From NCBI RefSeq assembly GCF_900182735.1, contig NZ_FXTU01000002.1:434001-498000 (forward strand): a stretch of 64,000 nt of DNA, written 5' to 3'. The notes beneath the pieces were generated by a model. It saw nothing but the letters and a program-made list of their open reading frames with translations, searched no databases and had not been told where the DNA came from. Position numbers and translations under genes: made by a program. The stretch comes from Laceyella tengchongensis. GTDB taxonomy: Bacteria; Bacillota; Bacilli; Thermoactinomycetales; Thermoactinomycetaceae. Below are positions 7,967-15,856 of this stretch, one piece after another (the first letter of the stretch is position 1; each line of letters begins with the position of its first letter).

Positions 7967-9187
7967 ATGGGCGGGCACGCAAATGCAGGATATCATCCCT
8001 TGACAACGGAAACAGTGGTTCAAGTCGTCGCGCCGTTAAACCATTTTGCTGATGTGAATCAATTGGAGATAAAAGAAATCGGGGACGGGAACTTAAACTA
8101 CGTCTTTCATGTGGTAGAACCAGCTACAGGCAAGTCTTTGATCGTCAAGCAAGCCTTGCCCTACGCCAAAGTCGTCGGCGAAAGCTGGCCGCTGACCTTA
8201 GACCGTGCCCGGATTGAGAGCGAGGCGCTGCGCAGGGCAGCGGAGTACGTGCCGGCTCTTGTCCCCAAAGTGCACCATACCGACGAGCGCTTGGCTTGCA
8301 CAGTCATGGAGGACCTCTCCGATCATGTGATCCTCCGCAAAGGCTTGATACAAGGGCAGGTCTACCCTAAGCTAGCCGAGCACATCGCTACTTTCTTGGC
8401 GCAAACGCTGTTTCACACCAGCGATTTCTTCCTTAGTCCCTTGGACAAAAAAGAACAGGTGCGGGCGTTTATCAATCCGGAATTGTGCAAAATCACCGAG
8501 GACTTGGTGTTCACCGATCCTTTCTTCAATCACGAAACCAACGATTTCCCAGAAGCATTGCAATCTTCTGTCGAAGCGCTGTGGAACGATCTGGAACTGA
8601 AACGGGAAACCGCGAAGTTGAAACATGCATTCCTAACCCGAGCCGAAGCACTGGTGCATGGGGATTTGCACACCGGCAGCATCTTCGTCACCGCCGATTC
8701 GACCAAAGTGATCGATCCCGAATTCGCCTATTATGGCCCCATCGCTTTCGACATCGGGCAATTCTTCGCCAATCTCGCGCTCAATTATCTCTCGCACTTC
8801 CACCACAGCCCGGACCCGCAACAACGGCGGACGTTCCAAGAATATCTGCTGGAAGTGATCGAAGAAACCTGGGCGCGGTTTAAAGAGCAATTCAGCCAGC
8901 TCTGGCAGACCAAAGGGCAAGATGTCTATATGCAGGTAGCCGGCGTAGAAGACGATTTCTTCGAGCGCTTGTTGGAAGATACCATCGGCTTTGCAGGTTG
9001 TGAAGTGATCCGCCGCACCATCGGGTTGGCCCATGTGGCTGATCTTGACTCCATCTCCGACGAGGAAACGCAATTGCGCTTGAAGGACAAAGCGCTCACC
9101 TTGGGAAGCGTTTTGATCAAGCAACGCCGGCAATTGACGCGGATCACTCACTTGTCCGAGACGATCAGGGGGGTTGCCCATGCTTAG
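7967..9187 (+). CDS. mtnK: 5-methylthioribose kinase
   Basis: A 406-residue kinase of the choline-kinase-like fold that phosphorylates methylthioribose at C1. VHGDLHTGSIF (H231, D233) is the catalytic loop, and DPEFAYYGPIAFDIG (D250) is the DxE magnesium motif in the family's usual form. I chose ATG 7967 because AAAGGAGG ends 9 bases before it; an ATG at 7946 precedes that site and lacks one. It overlaps mtnA by 8 bases. Confidence 0.95.
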   Translation: MGGHANAGYHPLTTETVVQVVAPLNHFADVNQLEIKEIGDGNLNYVFHVVEPATGKSLIVKQALPYAKVVGESWPLTLDRARIESEALRRAAEYVPALVPKVHHTDERLACTVMEDLSDHVILRKGLIQGQVYPKLAEHIATFLAQTLFHTSDFFLSPLDKKEQVRAFINPELCKITEDLVFTDPFFNHETNDFPEALQSSVEALWNDLELKRETAKLKHAFLTRAEALVHGDLHTGSIFVTADSTKVIDPEFAYYGPIAFDIGQFFANLALNYLSHFHHSPDPQQRRTFQEYLLEVIEETWARFKEQFSQLWQTKGQDVYMQVAGVEDDFFERLLEDTIGFAGCEVIRRTIGLAHVADLDSISDEETQLRLKDKALTLGSVLIKQRRQLTRITHLSETIRGVAHA

Positions 9188-10226
9188 ATCGATTGCGTAC
9201 CACGGCGATCATGTGCGGATATTGGATCAGCAGCGCCTTCCTCATGATACCGTGTATGTTCATTGCACGACGACCGCGGAGGTATGGGAATGCATCAAGG
9301 CGTTGAAAGTGCGGGGGGCGCCGGCCATCGGCATGGCCGCCGCTTTCGCTCTCGCTGTGTGGGCCAACCGCGCATCAACAACCAATTTGACTGACTTCTT
9401 GGCATCGTTGCGGCGGGAGCGAGATTATCTGGCTTCGTCCCGTCCCACGGCGGTCAATCTGTTCTGGGCGCTGGATCGGGTCGTCGCCAGAGCGGCAACG
9501 GCTACCAACGTGACCGAAGCCCGGCAACTGATAGAAAACGAAGCGCTCGCCATTCAAAAAGAGGACGAGGATGTGTGCAGACGCATCGGCGAACACGCTT
9601 TGTCGCTTATGAACGATGGGGATACCATTCTCACCATCTGCAATGCAGGGGCGATTGCCACCGCCCGTTACGGCACGGCCCTAGCCCCACTTTATCTAGC
9701 TAAAGAACGCGGTATCCACTTGTCGGCTTACGCTTGTGAAACGCGTCCCCTGTTGCAAGGCAGCCGCCTGACCGTGTGGGAATTGCAACAAGCGGGAGTC
9801 GATGTCACCCTGATCAGCGACAACATGGCCGCCCACACGCTGGCCACCAAACCGATCTCCGCTGTCATCGTCGGTTGCGACCGCGTGGCGGCCAACGGGG
9901 ATACCGCCAACAAAATCGGCACACTGGGGTTGGCGATTCTGGCCAAAGAATTTGGTGTTCCGTTTTATGTCGCCGCTCCCTTGTCCACAATCGACCTCGA
10001 GACGGCGACAGGGGACGCCATCCCGATTGAAGAACGCGCACCTGAAGAGATCACCCATTTTCACGGCCATCCGGTCGCTCCCAGCGGCACCAATGTGTTC
10101 AATCCGGCTTTTGATGTAACACCGCACCGCTACATCAGCGCCATCATCACAGAAAAAGGGATCGTGCGCGACAACTATCAGGAAGCTTTGGCCGGGTTAA
10201 AACAATCTGAACCCGCCTTGAAATAA
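9180..10226 (+). CDS. mtnA: S-methyl-5-thioribose-1-phosphate isomerase
   Basis: A 348-residue isomerase related to eIF2B subunits. It converts methylthioribose-1-phosphate to methylthioribulose-1-phosphate, the MtnB substrate. Active-site residues are C154 (TICNAGAIATARYG) and D234 (CDRVAANGDTANKIGT); RGAPAIG near 45 is the substrate loop. ATG 9180 follows AGGGGGG by 6 bases, while the in-frame TTG at 9174 is too close to that site. It is the second and last gene of the mtnK operon. Confidence 0.95.
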   Translation: MLRSIAYHGDHVRILDQQRLPHDTVYVHCTTTAEVWECIKALKVRGAPAIGMAAAFALAVWANRASTTNLTDFLASLRRERDYLASSRPTAVNLFWALDRVVARAATATNVTEARQLIENEALAIQKEDEDVCRRIGEHALSLMNDGDTILTICNAGAIATARYGTALAPLYLAKERGIHLSAYACETRPLLQGSRLTVWELQQAGVDVTLISDNMAAHTLATKPISAVIVGCDRVAANGDTANKIGTLGLAILAKEFGVPFYVAAPLSTIDLETATGDAIPIEERAPEEITHFHGHPVAPSGTNVFNPAFDVTPHRYISAIITEKGIVRDNYQEALAGLKQSEPALK

Positions 10227-10228
10227 CC

Positions 10229-10258
10229 AATCCCCCCAGCGCCCCTGGGGGGATTTAT
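10229..10258 (+). terminator. terminator of mtnK-mtnA
   Basis: AATCCCCCCAG and CTGGGGGGATT form an 11-bp stem with a 5-base loop immediately after the mtnA stop. Confidence 0.8.
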
Positions 10259-10278
10259 GTTTTAGCGGTGTGGTGAAC

Positions 10279-11049
10279 TTATCCCTTTGACCCGATGAAC
10301 CTCCGCGCATTCTCAATGAGCGCCAGTCGCAACGGTTCGCGCTCCTCACCGCGGAGTACGGCCAGTTCGTCCAATACCCGTTCCAGCATGCGAGGATGGG
10401 TACGCATTCCCGCCCAAGGCCCGTCATGCGGCCAAGGCCCATCCGTTTCAAGCAATATGAGGTGGCGTGGATAGGCAGCCGCGATTTTCCGCGTTTCTTC
10501 CTTATACAATAGATCCGGTGTGAAAGAAACGTAGATTCCCCGCTCCGCCAGTTGGCACAAAGTGTTTTCGTCGGTCTTCAGCCAGTGAAACTGAACGCGG
10601 GGAAGCGAATAGCGGTCAAGATAAGACAAAATCGTCCGCACATCTTCCCTCACCCCGTGCAAAACAACTGGTTTGTGCAAGCGTTCAGCCAAGCGAAGCC
10701 ATTGGTCTAGCGCCGCCAGATATGGAGACTCATTCCAGTCCTTCCCCTGGGCAAGTCGTTCCCGCCGCAGATAATAAGGCAGGCCGATTTCCCCAATGGC
10801 GTCGATCTCCTGCTGTTTCGCCTCAATCCAAGCCATGAAAGCTTCCTGCTCCGTCATAGGTTGCTCAGGGTGGAAACCGCAAGCGGCATACACTTTTTCT
10901 GGACATCGCTTTTTCAAAGCCAAGGTTCGGCGCGAGGAGGCATGATCCATGGACACAGCGATCATACCCACAAGAGAGGAATCGGCGCACATGGTAGCTA
11001 TTTCATCGTCATCATACTTTTCAAGGTGGATATGAGCGTCAAACAACAT
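10279..11049 (-). CDS. TatD-family metal-dependent hydrolase
   Basis: A 256-residue amidohydrolase-fold protein. The metal ligands fit TatD: AHIHLE near residue 5, GEIGLP near 92, VVLHGV near 129, FHW near 153 and ETDGPW near 201. Family members are DNases or uncharacterised phosphoesterases. Its sequence is more divergent than housekeeping YabD-type TatD (DGPW replaces DSPY), so the substrate could be different. It converges on mtnA and is probably monocistronic. Confidence 0.75.
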   Translation of the reverse strand: MLFDAHIHLEKYDDDEIATMCADSSLVGMIAVSMDHASSRRTLALKKRCPEKVYAACGFHPEQPMTEQEAFMAWIEAKQQEIDAIGEIGLPYYLRRERLAQGKDWNESPYLAALDQWLRLAERLHKPVVLHGVREDVRTILSYLDRYSLPRVQFHWLKTDENTLCQLAERGIYVSFTPDLLYKEETRKIAAAYPRHLILLETDGPWPHDGPWAGMRTHPRMLERVLDELAVLRGEEREPLRLALIENARRFIGSKG

Positions 11050-11092
11050 TGCTTTGGCTCCTTTGGGTTGTCTCTGTCAAGGCCGCATCGCG

Positions 11093-11127
11093 AAAACACC
11101 CCTTGGCGGGAAACCAAGGGATGTTTT
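11093..11127 (-). terminator. terminator of the aldo/keto reductase gene
   Basis: AAAACATCCCTTGG pairs with CCAAGGGGTGTTTT across a short loop on the minus strand, just after the stop at 11137. Confidence 0.75.
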
Positions 11128-11136
11128 GCCGTGCGC

Positions 11137-11964
11137 TTAAAAATCGAAGTTGTCTGGGTCGGGACCGAAGCGATGGTGTTTGTCCAAGGCATCGATGCGC
11201 GCCATATCCTCCGCGCTCAATTCAAAGTCAAACACATCGGCGTTTGCTTTAATCCGGTCGGGGTTAACCGATTTCGGAATGGTGACCACGCCATGTTGCA
11301 AATCCCAGCGCAACACAATTTGAGCAGGGGTTTTGCCGTATTTCTCCGCCAATTCTTGCAGGAGCGGGACACGGAACACCTCCCCTTGCATTAACGGGCT
11401 CCACGCCTCCAACTGGATGCCTGCCTGTTTGCAGAAAGCCCGCAACTCCGTTTGCACCAAGTACGGATGAAACTCAACTTGGTTCACCATCGGCTTCACT
11501 TCGCAATCAGCCATCAAATCTTCCAGATGGTGAACTTGGAAGTTGCTCACTCCAATCGCTCGCACTTTCCCGTCTTTGTACAATTTCTCCAACGCTTTCC
11601 ATGTCTCTTTGTACTTTCCTTTCACCGGCCAATGAATCAAATACAAGTCAACATATTCTAGTCCCAACTTGGTTCGGCTCTCTTCAAACGCTTGTAGCGT
11701 GGACTCATACCCTTGGTCGGCATTCCACACCTTCGTGGTGATAAACAACTCTTCACGGGGAACCCCTGCCGCTTTGATCGCCGCACCGACACCAGCTTCA
11801 TTTTGGTACACCGCGGCGGTGTCGATGCTGCGGTAACCCGCTGCGATTGCGGACTTAACCGCATTTTCTACTTCTTCTCCCTCTTTTACTTTCCATACGC
11901 CAAGGCCGAACCAAGGCATTTTCACTCCATTATGTAACACGGTCGCATCAGATAAATGTTTCAT
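11137..11964 (-). CDS. yvgN: aldo/keto reductase (YvgN/glyoxal reductase type)
   Basis: A 275-residue NADPH-dependent reductase of the AKR superfamily. The catalytic tetrad is D48, Y53, K78 and H111 (SIDTAAVYQNE, TTKVW, LIHWP). IPKSVNPDRI near the C-terminus is the cofactor phosphate-binding motif. The overall text closely follows B. subtilis YvgN, which reduces methylglyoxal and glyoxal. ATG 11964 has a GGGGGG stretch 8 bases upstream; a longer frame to 12060 is not supported. Confidence 0.88.
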   Translation of the reverse strand: MKHLSDATVLHNGVKMPWFGLGVWKVKEGEEVENAVKSAIAAGYRSIDTAAVYQNEAGVGAAIKAAGVPREELFITTKVWNADQGYESTLQAFEESRTKLGLEYVDLYLIHWPVKGKYKETWKALEKLYKDGKVRAIGVSNFQVHHLEDLMADCEVKPMVNQVEFHPYLVQTELRAFCKQAGIQLEAWSPLMQGEVFRVPLLQELAEKYGKTPAQIVLRWDLQHGVVTIPKSVNPDRIKANADVFDFELSAEDMARIDALDKHHRFGPDPDNFDF

Positions 11965-12097
11965 CAGCAAAACCCCCCGTTTCAGATTCCTCTGCGAAGG
12001 GAGAACCCCTCTAATACCATTTAAACATAAGGTACTGGAAAAAATAAAGTTTCCAAACACACATTCTAATTATTAATGCTTTTTGTTCATCCTTGCA

Positions 12098-12126
12098 TTG
12101 ACAGTCCCTCTTATCTTTCCTATAAT
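12098..12126 (+). promoter_or_regulatory. consensus sigma-A promoter of the aromatic hydroxylase gene
   Basis: TTGACA (12098-12103), a 17-base spacer and TATAAT (12121-12126) exactly match the consensus. Confidence 0.85.
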
Positions 12127-12155
12127 TGCTTTAACACTTTTTAGCTTATACGCTT

Positions 12156-12167
12156 TTTAGCGCTAAA
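12156..12167. promoter_or_regulatory. palindrome between promoter and hydroxylase start, possible operator
   Basis: TTTAGCGCTAAA is a perfect 12-bp palindrome about 22 bases upstream of the ATG, in the predicted 5' UTR. The regulator is unknown. Confidence 0.35.
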
Positions 12168-12189
12168 GTATTTTGGGAGAGGAAAGATT

Positions 12190-13920
12190 ATGAACATACC
12201 CGCTCATTTACAACCTTATGTTGCCAAGCAGCAGTACCAACGTTACACTCCAGTCAACCAGGCTGTTTGGCGATATGTGATGAGACAAAACCGCCACTTT
12301 TTTCAGCATACCGCCCACCAAGCCTATGTGAGTGGCTTACAAAAAACCGGCATTGATATAGAACAAATCCCCAGCGTTGAGAAAATGAATGCCTGTTTGA
12401 AACCGTTTGGTTGGGGAGCCGTTCCCATCAACGGCTTGATTCCCGGTGTGGCCTTTTTTGACTTCCAAGCTCGTGGCCTGTTGCCGATCGCCACAGAGAT
12501 CCGCACGCTGGAACACATCCAGTACACACCGGCTCCTGATATTATCCACGAATCGGCGGGCCATGCGCCGATCCTGTCCGATGAAAAATATGCCGACTAT
12601 GTCAAACGGTTTGGGCGAATCGGGGCCAAGGCATTGGCGAACCGAGAAGAACATGAGGTGTTTGAAGCGACGCGGCACTTGACAATCGTGATGGAAGATC
12701 CTCACTCCACCCCTGACATGATCGCTGACGCGGAACAGGCATTGCAAGAGAAGATCGCCGCGGCGACAGAGGTTTCCGAAGCGACCCAAATCGGTCGCCT
12801 GTACTGGTGGACAGTGGAATACGGCTTGATCGGCGACTTAAAAAATCCCAAAATCTACGGCGCCGGACTGTTGTCCTCCATCGGCGAAGGCCAGTCCTGC
12901 CTCTCCCCGGAAGTGACCAAGCTGCCTTTTTCTCTAGAGGCATGTATCCAAACGGATTACGATGTCACCAAACCACAACCGCAGCTGTTTGTCTGTCGGG
13001 ATTTCGATGAACTAAGCGAAGCCGTCGAGCGTTTCGCTGATCGGATGGCCTTTCGAGTTGGGGGCACAGCCAGCTTGCAAAAAGCAGTGCGCTCCGCCCA
13101 TCTAGCCACCGCCGAATTTAATTCAGGCCTGCAAGTAAGCGGCGTCTTTACTGAACTGATCTACGACGAACAGGGAGAAGCGATCTACTTGCGCACTGCC
13201 GGACCAACCGCACTTTCCTTTGAAGGGCGCACCTTGCCCGGCCATGGAAAAGCGACGCACTGCGACGGCTTCGGCGCACCGATTGGCCACGTGCGCGATC
13301 TGCCCTGTCCGTTGGAAGAGATGACTTCTGACCGCTGGGCCGACGACGGGTGGTCGCTTGGCACTGAGCTGGAGCTTCATTACACCAGCGGCATTAAGCT
13401 CAAAGGCATCCTAAAAGACGCCGTCTTCCGCAACGGCCGCCTGATTCTGCTGTCATTTGAGCAATGTTCCGTCATGCGCGGCGACCATCTCTTATTCCAT
13501 CCCGATTGGGGAACTTACGATTTGGCTATCGGTAGCCGCATCACGTCCGTATACGCTGGCGCGGCTGATCCAGAAACCTATTTTGCCGATGAAGTGAGCG
13601 CTGCCATCGAAGTAGAAGACGATCCTGCCCCCGCCTTGTCTACTTTGGACCACCTCTATCAAGCGGTGCGCGAAGTTCGCGAAGGACAGCGGGACATCCA
13701 TTCCTTAAACAACATCATGGAGATGCTGGATCACCACTATCCCGAAGATTGGTTGTTGCGTCTGGAGATATTGGAGATCGTATCCGAGCACCAGATCAAA
13801 CCTTGGGTCACCCGCTTGCGGGGACAACTGGACGCCTTGCGGGAAGCCAATCCCGCCCTGGATTCGCTGATTCAAAATGGCATCACCTTGATCGATTGCC
13901 CGGTGTTGTCAAAGCGATAA
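12190..13920 (+). CDS. pterin-dependent aromatic amino acid (phenylalanine) hydroxylase, long form
   Basis: A 576-residue protein whose first ~300 residues are an aromatic amino acid hydroxylase catalytic domain. The iron ligands are H120 and H125 (IIHESAGHAP) and E210 (WTVEYGLIG). It should hydroxylate phenylalanine to tyrosine using tetrahydropterin and oxygen. The C-terminal ~270 residues are an extension absent from the ~260-280 residue proteobacterial enzymes; similar long forms are known in Bacillus. No pterin-carbinolamine dehydratase gene is adjacent. GGGAGAGGAAAG precedes the ATG and a consensus promoter lies upstream. Confidence 0.88.
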   Translation: MNIPAHLQPYVAKQQYQRYTPVNQAVWRYVMRQNRHFFQHTAHQAYVSGLQKTGIDIEQIPSVEKMNACLKPFGWGAVPINGLIPGVAFFDFQARGLLPIATEIRTLEHIQYTPAPDIIHESAGHAPILSDEKYADYVKRFGRIGAKALANREEHEVFEATRHLTIVMEDPHSTPDMIADAEQALQEKIAAATEVSEATQIGRLYWWTVEYGLIGDLKNPKIYGAGLLSSIGEGQSCLSPEVTKLPFSLEACIQTDYDVTKPQPQLFVCRDFDELSEAVERFADRMAFRVGGTASLQKAVRSAHLATAEFNSGLQVSGVFTELIYDEQGEAIYLRTAGPTALSFEGRTLPGHGKATHCDGFGAPIGHVRDLPCPLEEMTSDRWADDGWSLGTELELHYTSGIKLKGILKDAVFRNGRLILLSFEQCSVMRGDHLLFHPDWGTYDLAIGSRITSVYAGAADPETYFADEVSAAIEVEDDPAPALSTLDHLYQAVREVREGQRDIHSLNNIMEMLDHHYPEDWLLRLEILEIVSEHQIKPWVTRLRGQLDALREANPALDSLIQNGITLIDCPVLSKR

Positions 13921-13931
13921 CCCTCTTTCTT

Positions 13932-13968
13932 AACCCGCCCACCGGTCATCTGGGCGGGTTCTTTTTTT
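13932..13968 (+). terminator. terminator of the hydroxylase gene
   Basis: AACCCGCCCA and TGGGCGGGTT form a 10-bp stem followed by CTTTTTTT. Confidence 0.9.
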
Positions 13969-14034
13969 GTCTGGTCGCATTTCGCATTCGAGATTGCCCC
14001 CGTCCTGCTTTTGTGGTTAGCTAGGAGAAAAAGC

Positions 14035-15522
14035 ATGACAACGCGATGGGAGTGGCAATGGATTATGGCACATGTAATGAAACAACTCTCCCGCCTGATT
14101 ATTCCTTTTGCTTATGAAGCCGCCGAAGAAACGCTGGCCCTAGGGCACAGCAAATGGTGGGAGCCGAAAGACTTACATATGAATCGTCTGTTCACCCATA
14201 TTGAAAAATTGGTATCTACTGAATCATATCCATTCGTAATCGGCAAGCGTTACCACCTCACGAAAGAGGGGCGCCAAACGCATGGACTGCCGCCCGGAAC
14301 GAATCATCAGTTGACGTTCGCCGGTGGATTCATGCCAGACATCCGACTCACCATTAACCAGGTGGAATGCACCTTGTTTGAGAGCAATGTCGGTTTTTTG
14401 ACTTTGGACATCCATTACCCCAAACAGACCGACATCCGCCGGCTGATCGAAGCCAACCACCAATTAAAAAAGTTGTACAACAGCAAAATGCGCCTCACCT
14501 ATCTGCTGAAGGGGAAACAAGTGGAACTTCACCTGCGCGAACTGACCCAACAACTGCTCGCTCCCCTGAAAGTGACCACCTTTTTTGAAGCGAGCCACTT
14601 GAATGCCCCGTTTCAAGCACTGGTCTTCCAATCCTATTTGTTGGATGAACCATTGTCGGAAGAGGAAGTTGGACCGCTTCTGTTTTGGATGCGTCGCACC
14701 TATACCGACAGTTACAGCCCGAACAAGCAGGATGAGCATCCTCATGGCAATCCCGAAGTTTTGCAATTGTACGCCAACAGCTACTGGGGCATCTCGTTGG
14801 AGGGTTGCGCCAATCTGGCCTTTATCGGCAACCATCCTCAGAACGAAAAATATTTCAAGATGAATTACCTGCCCCATGTGAAATCTACTTACTTTTATCT
14901 CTATCTGCTAAGCCTGCACCAACGTTACGCCTTATTGCACTTCTCCATGCTGGCTTCCGAATCGCTGCTCAGCGGTACCGGTACAACCGACCACAACTTG
15001 TCATTACACCAACGGATGGAACAGTATCTGCAAGACGCCCGGCTCATCACTGAGTTGAAAGAAAAAATCATCTTGTTCAAATTGCGGTCGGTCTTCAAGC
15101 AAGTGTCTAATACCTCCCACCACACGGCCGTGTATAACCTTTTTCAGACCAATCTACACATTGACCAGTTGCTGGGCGAACTGCATTTTGAACTGGATTC
15201 TCTGTCGCAGATGGTTCAATTGAAGGAACAAAAGCGAAGCCAATTGCAAGAGGAAGCGGCCAAGCAAGAAAAAGAGCGTGAAGAAGACTTGAAAACGCGT
15301 TTCAACACATGGGTGGTTGTGCTATCCTTCGCCTTTGTCCTCGTTTCAACCATCGCTGACGGTTTGAGCATCTTTGAGAAATTTGCTGGCTCCGGCCTGC
15401 CCACCGTCGGTAGCGCAGAGTTTGTCTGGTTTTGCCTCCTGTTCCTCCTCATTCCCGCCACCGCCTTGGGCTTTGTCGCGTGGTTCTTGGTACGGCTGAT
15501 GAAAAAAAGCAAGCGAACCTGA
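14035..15522 (+). CDS. unknown protein with coiled coil and C-terminal membrane hairpin
   Basis: A 495-residue protein not recognised as any family. Residues 1-385 are soluble with no motif I can name. Residues ~386-423 are rich in K/E/Q and look like a coiled coil. Two hydrophobic segments follow (~425-447 and ~463-486) and a basic tail ends the protein. The layout of a soluble domain, a helix and a paired C-terminal membrane hairpin resembles CorA-like channels, but no GMN-type motif is present. TAGGAG lies 8 bases before the ATG at 14035. It has its own terminator and is monocistronic. Confidence 0.7.
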   Translation: MTTRWEWQWIMAHVMKQLSRLIIPFAYEAAEETLALGHSKWWEPKDLHMNRLFTHIEKLVSTESYPFVIGKRYHLTKEGRQTHGLPPGTNHQLTFAGGFMPDIRLTINQVECTLFESNVGFLTLDIHYPKQTDIRRLIEANHQLKKLYNSKMRLTYLLKGKQVELHLRELTQQLLAPLKVTTFFEASHLNAPFQALVFQSYLLDEPLSEEEVGPLLFWMRRTYTDSYSPNKQDEHPHGNPEVLQLYANSYWGISLEGCANLAFIGNHPQNEKYFKMNYLPHVKSTYFYLYLLSLHQRYALLHFSMLASESLLSGTGTTDHNLSLHQRMEQYLQDARLITELKEKIILFKLRSVFKQVSNTSHHTAVYNLFQTNLHIDQLLGELHFELDSLSQMVQLKEQKRSQLQEEAAKQEKEREEDLKTRFNTWVVVLSFAFVLVSTIADGLSIFEKFAGSGLPTVGSAEFVWFCLLFLLIPATALGFVAWFLVRLMKKSKRT

Positions 15523-15537
15523 GCGTTCGTTTGCTTT
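15508..15537 (+). terminator. terminator overlapping the 3' end of the membrane-hairpin gene
   Basis: AGCAAGCGAAC and GTTCGTTTGCT pair across the stop codon, followed by TTTT. Confidence 0.7.
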
Positions 15538-15856
15538 TGACTTATAAATGCCACTCTTCTCAATCTCTTCCAAATTTCACAAAAGGTTGGCAGGAAATAT
15601 TTCCATATGCGCGAAAATAAAATATCTAATTCTGTATCAGATTCATTTCTGACTCAAGTATAGTCCTTATCCCGTCCCCAACAAATACTACTTGACTATT
15701 TGTTGAATAAACTTTCACAATTCGATCTTTTCTTTATCTATTATGTATAATAAAGTAGTCTTATTTTGCTATTTATTACAATACCTTTTCCAGGAATGTT
15801 TGCAACTCATTCACAAAAAAGGGACGGCACGATTTCATCCCAGAAAGGTGATAGCA

